Source: JANNAV01 sp031384695 (GTDB lineage: Bacteria > Pseudomonadota > Alphaproteobacteria > Rhodobacterales > Rhodobacteraceae). From it: 5,108 nt of DNA. The notes beneath the pieces are model-generated. The model did no database searches. It was not told where the DNA came from and saw nothing but the letters and a program-made list of their open reading frames with translations. Position 1 is the stretch's first letter; the number at the start of each line of letters is the position of its first letter. Of the stretch, positions 1-3,627 are shown one piece after another. The position numbers and the translations under genes are program-made. The stretch lies in contig JANNAV010000155.1 in NCBI GenBank assembly GCA_031384695.1, forward strand, positions 1 through 5,108, read 5' to 3'.

Positions 1-620
1 TGAAAGCTGCGGGTGGCGGGGTGGCTTTGGCCGGGTTTGGGGCGTGGCAGGCATTTCGAGATGATCTCGGCCAGACGCAGGGTGGTGGTGATCGGCTGTT
101 GCGCGCGGGTGGCGACGATGAAATGCGCGATCTTGCGCGAGGCGCGTTCCTCGCCGAAATGGTAAAGGATATCGGCAAGACGCTGCTCGGTGGCCTCGTT
201 GACGATATCGGCGGCGGAGGGGCCCGATTGCGACATGCGCATATCGAGCGGGCCATCTTTCTGGAAGGAAAAGCCGCGTTCGGCCAGATCAATCTGCATC
301 GACGAGACGCCAAGATCGAGCACGATGCCGTCAAGGGGAGCCTCTGCGTATTGGTCAAGATCCGAGAAATTGCCCTGTTTCAGACTGAGCCTGTCACCAT
401 ATTCTGCGGCCCAAACGGCGGCCATTTCAAGCGCCAGCGGATCGCGGTCTACCCCGGTCACATGGGCCGCACCTGCGGCGAGCAGGCCCTTGGCATAGCC
501 GCCTGCACCGAAAGTGCCATCGAGCCAGACGCCCGAAACCGGCGCCACGGCGGCCAGCAAAGGGCGTAACAACACGGGAATGTGGGGGGGGCGGCTTGAA
601 AGTTCCTGAGGGGCCAGCAC
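1..620 (-). CDS. rsmH: 16S rRNA (cytosine1402-N4)-methyltransferase RsmH, partial (C-terminus beyond left edge)
   Basis: RsmH (formerly MraW) uses S-adenosylmethionine to N4-methylate C1402 in the decoding centre of 16S rRNA. Translation of the minus strand gives 206 residues of a family that usually has 300-330, so about a third is missing at the left edge. Visible motifs: the N-terminal PHIPVLL at about residues 12-18, the SAM-binding loop DGTFGAGGY (34-42), the acidic motif VDRDPLAL (57-64), LDLGVSS (101-107) and the RGFSF...DGPLDMRM block (115-129). The start is GTG at 618-620. It lies directly behind the mraZ stop (621-623) in the same frame, so no upstream start is possible, and no ATG lies between it and PHIPVLL. 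A G-run at the end of mraZ is the only visible ribosome-binding signal, so translational coupling to mraZ is likely (inference). mraZ-rsmH is the standard start of the dcw cluster. Confidence 0.96.
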   Translation of the reverse strand, partial: MLAPQELSSRPPHIPVLLRPLLAAVAPVSGVWLDGTFGAGGYAKGLLAAGAAHVTGVDRDPLALEMAAVWAAEYGDRLSLKQGNFSDLDQYAEAPLDGIVLDLGVSSMQIDLAERGFSFQKDGPLDMRMSQSGPSAADIVNEATEQRLADILYHFGEERASRKIAHFIVATRAQQPITTTLRLAEIISKCLPRPKPGQSHPATRSF

Positions 621-1145
621 TTACGCCCCCGGATCGGTGTTCTTCAGAAGCGACAGGATATCCGCGCCGCCGGGCAGATCATCATCATCGTCATCATCGG
701 CGGCCACCACTTCGGCCTCATAGGTCGGGCGTTTCCACAGTTGGAACCGGTCGAGCGTCCCCGCGAAGGCCGCCTCGGAGGCCAGCAAATCCTCGGTGGT
801 AAGGCCCATTTTCTCGCGCACTTTTGGGGGCAGCACGATGCGGCCGTCATCGTCGATATCAACCGTGACCGATAGAGTGATCAGGTTACGCTCGGCTTTC
901 AGGCGCTCTTTGGTGCCGGGGGGCAGTTGCTGCACTTGTCGCGCAAGGCGGTCGGCCCCGGCTTTGGTATAGCATTCGACAAAGTTGCGCGACTTGCCGC
1001 CATAGATCATCACCATGCGGGTGCGCGGAAAATCGGGGGTGGGGGTATCGTCGGAGTCCAGGATGCGGCGGAAGGCGGCAGGTATCGAAACCCTCGCCTT
1101 CGTATCTACCTTCTGGTAGAATTCACCTCTGAACGGCTCTGCCAT
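621..1145 (-). CDS. mraZ: MraZ, dcw-cluster transcriptional regulator (two SpoVT/AbrB domains)
   Basis: MraZ is a nucleoid-associated DNA-binding protein that represses its own dcw operon by binding short TGGG-type direct repeats, usually as a ring-shaped oligomer. The 174-residue product has the two swapped-hairpin SpoVT/AbrB half-domains: FRGEFYQKVDTKARVSIP at about residues 5-22, and VDIDDDGRIVLPPKVREKMG at about 95-114, followed by FAGTLDRFQLW. I chose ATG at 1143-1145, where the conserved MAEPFRGEF begins; AAGGAG and GAAAGG lie just upstream. The frame stays open to 1247, but that would translate through the leader terminator. The protein is longer than a typical MraZ of about 145-165 residues because of an acidic tail with seven consecutive Asp (150-156), encoded by GAT/GAC repeats. 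It is transcribed first, ahead of rsmH, behind a long leader. Confidence 0.95.
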   Translation of the reverse strand: MAEPFRGEFYQKVDTKARVSIPAAFRRILDSDDTPTPDFPRTRMVMIYGGKSRNFVECYTKAGADRLARQVQQLPPGTKERLKAERNLITLSVTVDIDDDGRIVLPPKVREKMGLTTEDLLASEAAFAGTLDRFQLWKRPTYEAEVVAADDDDDDDLPGGADILSLLKNTDPGA

Positions 1146-1176
1146 CTGCCTTTCGGCTCCTTCGAATGGGGGCCCC

Positions 1177-1222
1177 AAAACGGAAAACGGCGGATCGAGC
1201 TGCTGCCACTGCTCGATCCGCC
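1177..1222 (-). terminator. Intrinsic terminator inside the mraZ leader (attenuator; 3' end of UpsM-like RNA)
   Basis: GGCGGATCGAGC (1189-1200) and GCTCGATCCGCC (1211-1222) form a perfect 12-bp inverted repeat around a 10-nt loop. On the minus strand the stem is followed by GTTTTCC and GTTTT (1188-1177), a split T-tract. It sits about 40 nt upstream of the mraZ ATG, so it must decide between a short RNA and the full dcw transcript. On the plus strand the stem is followed by TCTTTTCC, so it could also stop antisense transcription. Confidence 0.85.
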
Positions 1223-1398
1223 TCTTTTCCCATCGCTGGGCGTCCAACTGCGCTTGCCACCTGGGGGAGATGTCTGCTCGCTTGCGCGCCGGATCTCTTT
1301 GATTGAAGAAAGCGGGTGCCTGTATGAAGCCTACTTATCGCCTTGTTCGGGGTCTTGAGCCGCCCCTGCTTTGTTTTGCCCGTTTCCTTCGCCGTGAA
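1181..1398 (-). ncRNA. upsM: UpsM-like sRNA / long 5' leader of mraZ ended by an internal terminator
   Basis: In Rhodobacter sphaeroides the dcw cluster is preceded by an unusually long leader (about 268 nt) with a Rho-independent terminator; termination there releases the abundant sRNA UpsM (about 206 nt), later cut by RNase E. This window shows the same architecture: a candidate promoter about 250 nt before mraZ, no credible ORF in the leader, and a perfect 12-bp terminator stem ending about 40 nt before the mraZ start. The predicted terminated RNA is about 215-220 nt. A further small stem (GGGG/CCCC, 1349-1352 with 1363-1366) lies inside. The identification rests on position and architecture, since I cannot align it to UpsM; both ends are approximate. 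Read-through would transcribe mraZ-rsmH, so the terminator can act as an attenuator of the dcw operon. Confidence 0.68.
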
Positions 1399-1400
1399 AC

Positions 1401-1430
1401 AGGGATGACACGGGATTTCATGGGACGCAA
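1401..1430 (+). promoter_or_regulatory. Candidate MraZ operator: three GGGA direct repeats at exact 10-bp period
   Basis: Three consecutive decamers, AGGGATGACA, CGGGATTTCA and TGGGACGCAA, carry GGGA in the same register, with CA or AA at their ends. MraZ of Escherichia coli binds three TGGGN repeats separated by 5 nt, which is the same 10-bp period. Here the repeats lie on the predicted mraZ-leader promoter and would block RNA polymerase directly. Only the third repeat has the full TGGG, and the repeats read opposite to mraZ. The function is inferred from period, position and the neighbouring mraZ gene. Confidence 0.5.
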
Positions 1431-1433
1431 CAA
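1405..1433 (-). promoter_or_regulatory. Candidate sigma70-type promoter of the mraZ leader
   Basis: On the minus strand TTGTTG (1433-1428) and TGTCAT (1410-1405) are separated by 17 nt, resembling -35 and -10 hexamers (3/6 and 4/6 matches). The start would be near 1398, giving a leader of about 250 nt, close to the roughly 268 nt known for R. sphaeroides. Hexamer matches are modest; the position is the stronger argument. Confidence 0.45.
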
Positions 1434-1664
1434 AAATCTTGGGCCTCGGGGGCATATATCTTGTGGGAGAGCATGGCTCCGCGCAGCATCTGGTGGTGTG
1501 AAGCGCCGAAATGCGGCCACGGGTAGATTCGTGCTGGGCAAGCACCGCTATATGTAGTTCCAGCGCGGGTTTTTGGCCTCGGCCATGAATTCCCAAATAG
1601 AATTCCACAGTTGGATTGCCGGGGCGCTCTACTGCGCAAGACAGGCATGGAATCCGGCCAGAAA
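1434..1664. other. Gene-free stretch between the mraZ-leader promoter and the apbC terminator; nothing recognised
   Basis: No ORF here looks like a real protein in any frame, and I see no tRNA or rRNA signature. Small structure is present: an inverted repeat GTGCT/AGCAC around 5 nt (1531-1545), and two GAATTC sites 7 nt apart (1587-1592 and 1600-1605) in a locally AT-rich patch. A 12-codon minus-strand reading frame starts at 1586. Its role may be as upstream promoter region of the dcw cluster, but nothing in it proves that. Confidence 0.5.
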
Positions 1665-1665
1665 T

Positions 1666-1695
1666 GCAAAAGCCGGGTCATTTCCCCGGCTTTGC
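1666..1695 (-). terminator. Intrinsic terminator downstream of apbC
   Basis: CCCGGCTTT (1685-1693) pairs with AAAGCCGGG (1669-1677) around a 7-nt loop, and an extra GC pair follows a one-base bulge. Read on the minus strand, the stem ends in TTTTGCATTT. It lies 65-90 nt past the apbC stop codon, with no gene between, so it most probably ends the apbC transcript and insulates the mraZ leader from read-through. Confidence 0.75.
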
Positions 1696-1758
1696 CCATC
1701 AATTCCCAACAGGTGATTCGGGCAGTGGGGCGGCGTCCCACCCTTTCCCATGCGCGGA

Positions 1759-2832
1759 TCAGGCCATCCCACCGGCAACCAGACGCGCGGCCAATGCGGC
1801 GTAGGCAGCCGCGATCGGGCCATCGGTGGTGGCAACCGGCGTGCCTGCGTCGCCCGCGATGCGGATCGAAAGATCCAGCGGGATCTCGCCCAGAAACGGC
1901 AGATCAAGCTTGCGCGCCTCGGCAGCCACCCCACCATGGCCAAAAATATGCGCCTCGTGGCCGCAATTGGGGCAGATATAGGTGGACATGTTCTCGACCA
2001 GCCCCAGCACCGGGGTTTTCAGCTTGCTGAACATGTCGAGCGCCTTGCGAGCGTCCAGCAGCGCCACATCCTGCGGTGTGGAGATCACGATGGCGCCGGT
2101 CAGATGGGTGCGCTGGCACAGGGTCAGCTGGATATCGCCGGTGCCGGGCGGCAGATCGACGATCAGGATGTCCAGCTCTCCCCATTCCACCTGCGTGATC
2201 AGTTGTTGCAGCGCCCCCATGATCATCGGGCCGCGCCAGACCACCGCCTCGTCTTCCTTCAGCATGAAACCGATCGACATCACCGTCACCCCATGTGCTT
2301 GCAGCGGGATGATGGTTTTGCCATCGGGCGAGGCGGGGCGACGGTTCACCCCCATCATGCGCGGTTGCGAGGGGCCGTAGATATCGGCATCGAGCAGGCC
2401 GACCCGCCTGCCCTGCCGCGCCAACGCCACCGCGAGATTCGAGGCGAGGGTGGATTTGCCGACACCGCCCTTGCCACTGGCGATGGCGATGATGCGGTCA
2501 ACCCCGGTGATGCGGGCGGGGCCGCCCTGTTGGGGTGCCGCGTGCTGGCCGATTTTCAGCGATGGCGGCGGGGCTTTGGCGGCGGGGCCGTGGGCTGTCA
2601 TTACCACTTGCACCGAGGTGACACCGGGCAGGGATTTCAGCACGGTTTCGGCTGCGAGTTGGGCGGGTGCGAGGGCGCGGGCCTCGTCCGGGGTCGGGGC
2701 TTCGATAACAAAGCGCACCATTCCATCGTCAAAGGTCAGGGCGCGAATCAAGTCCCGCGACACCAGATCGCCACCGCCGGGTGTTGCGATTTTCGCCAGA
2801 GCCGCCAGAATTTCTTCGCGTGCAATCGGCAT
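1759..2832 (-). CDS. apbC: ApbC/Mrp family Fe-S cluster carrier ATPase
   Basis: ApbC/Mrp (NBP35-like) P-loop ATPases bind a [4Fe-4S] cluster as a homodimer and pass it to apo-proteins in the cytoplasm. The product has 357 residues, normal for the family. Order: N-terminal MIP18/DUF59 domain (about 3-78), a Pro/Ala-rich linker (about 80-105), then the ATPase: deviant Walker A SGKGGVGKST (119-128), switch I LLDADIYGPSQP (146-157), Walker B VDLPPGTGD (225-233), ENMS (280-283) and the cluster-ligating CPNC (C287, C290). I chose ATG at 2830-2832 because GAAGG (2841-2845) stands 8 nt upstream and the DUF59 helix begins at once; an in-frame ATG at 2887-2889 would add 19 residues without such a site. 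It stands alone, divergent from the DUF1127 gene, with its own terminator. I find no convincing sigma70 promoter upstream. Confidence 0.96.
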   Translation of the reverse strand: MPIAREEILAALAKIATPGGGDLVSRDLIRALTFDDGMVRFVIEAPTPDEARALAPAQLAAETVLKSLPGVTSVQVVMTAHGPAAKAPPPSLKIGQHAAPQQGGPARITGVDRIIAIASGKGGVGKSTLASNLAVALARQGRRVGLLDADIYGPSQPRMMGVNRRPASPDGKTIIPLQAHGVTVMSIGFMLKEDEAVVWRGPMIMGALQQLITQVEWGELDILIVDLPPGTGDIQLTLCQRTHLTGAIVISTPQDVALLDARKALDMFSKLKTPVLGLVENMSTYICPNCGHEAHIFGHGGVAAEARKLDLPFLGEIPLDLSIRIAGDAGTPVATTDGPIAAAYAALAARLVAGGMA

Positions 2833-2967
2833 CAGTTTTTCCTTCGCATTTGTTTTCAGCAAAGTTGTTGGCTTTGGGGCAAAGGGCAAGGGGATGTTTG
2901 CGTAGCGCCCAAAGTTTCAGCGAAGCGCCTGTTAACCTTGAACTATTTGTGACGCCAGCCATGCGCT

Positions 2968-2982
2968 TGCTGCATGGCAGCA
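2968..2982. promoter_or_regulatory. TGC-rich dyad with CTGC-N3-GCAG core (PhaR-like operator candidate)
   Basis: TGCTGC-ATG-GCAGCA is a perfect 6-bp inverted repeat. Its core CTGC-N3-GCAG (2970-2980) is the form I recall for the polyhydroxyalkanoate regulator PhaR of R. sphaeroides and Paracoccus, which binds TGC-rich DNA. A second dyad, TTGCG-GA-CGCAA (2983-2994), follows directly, and ATGCAGCATATG lies further on. The site is about 60 nt before the predicted start of the DUF1127 transcript and in the divergent region with apbC, so it could serve either gene. No phaR gene is in the window. Confidence 0.4.
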
Positions 2983-2998
2983 TTGCGGACGCAAGCTA

Positions 2999-3026
2999 TT
3001 GTGCAGATGCAGCATATGCCCCATGT
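2999..3026 (+). promoter_or_regulatory. RpoH (sigma32)-like promoter of the DUF1127-sRNA operon
   Basis: CCCCATGT (3019-3026) matches the sigma32 -10 consensus CCCCATNT fully. TTGTGC (2999-3004), 14 nt before it, supplies the TTG of the -35 (consensus TTGAAA). The start would be near 3032-3034, leaving about 70 nt of leader before the ATG at 3103. The R. sphaeroides RSP_6037-CcsR operon is transcribed by RpoHI/RpoHII, so the match is expected if this is the equivalent locus. Confidence 0.55.
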
Positions 3027-3102
3027 TTACGGTAACAGCGGAGAAGAAGGCTTTGAACATCCGGTTCAGACGGCCGCTGGAACACAGAACTGAGAGGCTA
3101 TT

Positions 3103-3318
3103 ATGTCATATATGAACACGACACGCAGCGCACAACCGACGATCTCTGATCGTTTTGCAAGTGCACTTTTGGCGGTGAAAGCCGCATATCAGCGCCGCCG
3201 GATCTATGACCAGACCCTGAGCGAGTTACGCGCCCTTTCCGACCGCGATCTGAGCGATCTGGGCATGCACCGCTCGATGATTTCCGAGGTTGCCCGCAAG
3301 GCGGCTTACGGCAAGTAA
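3103..3318 (+). CDS. ccaF1: Small DUF1127 protein, CcaF1-like RNA-binding protein
   Basis: The product is a basic protein of 71 residues. Its C-terminal half (about 29-70) is the DUF1127 motif: YQRRR, then LSELRALSDRDLSDLGMHRS at 39-58, ending in an Arg/Lys/Ala helix. In R. sphaeroides the DUF1127 protein CcaF1 (RSP_6037) is an RNA-binding protein that helps mature and turn over the CcsR sRNAs encoded behind it. Here too the gene is followed, 10 nt after its stop, by an array of CCTCCTCCC-loop hairpins, and this context is what separates CcaF1 from other DUF1127 proteins. ATG 3103 is chosen because GAGAGG (3092-3097) stands 5 nt upstream; ATG 3112 (residue 4) is possible but worse placed. The RpoH-like promoter suggests induction by heat or singlet-oxygen stress (inference). 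DUF1127 membership is clear; orthology to CcaF1 is inferred. Confidence 0.88.
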   Translation: MSYMNTTRSAQPTISDRFASALLAVKAAYQRRRIYDQTLSELRALSDRDLSDLGMHRSMISEVARKAAYGK

Positions 3319-3324
3319 TCCCGG

Positions 3325-3407
3325 ACGCGACCCCGATCCTCCTCCCTGGGGTCTATGTCTTGGGACGCGGTGGCACCTCTCCTCCTCCCTGGTGCCGCCG
3401 CTTTTTT
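3325..3407 (+). ncRNA. ccsR: CcsR/cuckoo-type sRNA, unit 1 (two anti-SD hairpins)
   Basis: Hairpin 1: GACCCC (3329-3334) with GGGGTC (3348-3353), 13-nt loop holding CCTCCTCCC at 3338-3346. Hairpin 2: an 11-bp stem with one G-U pair (3367-3377 with 3391-3401), 13-nt loop holding CCTCCTCCC at 3381-3389, followed by TTTTTT. CcsR means 'conserved CCUCCUCCC-motif stress-induced RNA'; R. sphaeroides has four in tandem behind RSP_6037, each with two such loops, and they modulate C1 metabolism and the pyruvate dehydrogenase complex. The 'cuckoo RNA' family is the wider group. This unit matches the family design most exactly. It is probably cut from the DUF1127 transcript; the 5' end is approximate. 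Confidence 0.88.
3367..3407 (+). terminator. Hairpin 2 of sRNA unit 1: intrinsic terminator with T6 tail
   Basis: The 11-bp GC-rich stem (3367-3377/3391-3401) is followed directly by six T (3402-3407). It should end much of the ccaF1 transcript, leaving units 2 and 3 to read-through or their own promoters; it doubles as the 3' hairpin of unit 1. Confidence 0.8.
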
Positions 3408-3413
3408 ACACCT

Positions 3414-3486
3414 TTCGTCGGGCACTCTCCTCCCTTGGGCCCTTCGGATCGGCGGCGGCCTATCCTCCTTGCGGGCCGTCGCCCAA
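3414..3486 (+). ncRNA. ccsR: CcsR/cuckoo-type sRNA, unit 2 (divergent loops)
   Basis: Hairpin 3 is weak: GGGC (3420-3423) with GCCC (3439-3442), extendable across a 2x2 internal loop by 3414-3417 with 3445-3448. Its loop carries TCTCCTCCC (3426-3434), one base off the motif. Hairpin 4 is strong: 3451-3460 with 3474-3483, ten pairs including one G-U, 13-nt loop with CCTCCTT (3464-3470). The pair spacing and roughly 80-nt period match units 1 and 3, so it is a diverged copy. No T-tract follows hairpin 4, so its 3' end would need processing. Expression is less certain than for unit 1. Confidence 0.7.
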
Positions 3487-3489
3487 CCA

Positions 3490-3570
3490 TTCGAGCGGTC
3501 TCTTCCTCCTCCCTGAGGCCGATCGGACCGGTGGCGACCCCTAACCTCCCTCCTGGGGTCGCCACTTTAT
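3490..3570 (+). ncRNA. ccsR: CcsR/cuckoo-type sRNA, unit 3
   Basis: Hairpin 5: CGGTCTC (3496-3502) with GAGGCCG (3515-3521), one G-U pair, 12-nt loop holding a perfect CCTCCTCCC at 3505-3513. Hairpin 6: a perfect 11-bp stem GTGGCGACCCC (3531-3541) with GGGGTCGCCAC (3555-3565), 13-nt loop with the rearranged CCTCCCTCC (3545-3553), followed by TTTAT. It is the last unit of the array, ending about 60 nt before the benE start. Confidence 0.82.
3531..3570 (+). terminator. Hairpin 6: probable terminator of the sRNA array
   Basis: The perfect 11-bp stem (3531-3541/3555-3565) has a 13-nt loop and is followed by TTTAT, a short and weak T-tract. It is the last structure before benE, so it most likely ends the array transcript; some read-through into benE is possible. 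Confidence 0.6.
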
Positions 3571-3575
3571 CCGCC

Positions 3576-3604
3576 TTGCAGCCCGGTCGATGCCCCGCAA
3601 TAGT
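3576..3604 (+). promoter_or_regulatory. Weak candidate promoter of benE
   Basis: TTGCAG (3576-3581) and AATAGT (3599-3604) are 17 nt apart, with 3/6 and 4/6 matches to sigma70 hexamers. The start would fall near 3611, about 17 nt before the ATG. Low information; benE could also rely on read-through from the sRNA array. Confidence 0.25.
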
Positions 3605-3627
3605 TGGGTCAGACAGGTAGGGCGCGG

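Noticed and set aside
21..569. Plus-strand frame of 182 codons
   Set aside because: Antisense to rsmH, whose motifs are clear.
1146..1247. Upstream extension of MraZ to an ATG at 1247
   Set aside because: It would add 34 residues encoded by the terminator hairpin and leader; MraZ proteins start near the FRGEF segment.
1123..1741. Minus-strand frames of 107-161 codons in the mraZ upstream region
   Set aside because: No recognisable protein features, poor starts, and they run through the leader promoter and terminator.
1725..1741. GTGGG/CCCAC inverted repeat just after the apbC stop
   Set aside because: Five pairs with a 7-nt loop and no T-tract; the stem at 1666-1695 is the better terminator.
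2868..2895. G-run cluster GGGGC-AAAGGGC-AAGGGG upstream of apbC as a possible G-quadruplex
   Set aside because: Only three clear G-runs of three or more; the fourth is missing, so evidence is too weak.
1750..2952. Long plus-strand reading frame of 400 codons
   Set aside because: It is antisense to apbC, Gly/His/Arg-rich with no family resemblance, while the minus strand encodes an unmistakable ApbC with all its motifs.
3325..3570. CRISPR-like interpretation of the repeated CCTCCTCC motifs
   Set aside because: The repeats are short loop motifs within different stems, not 25-40 bp direct repeats with spacers.
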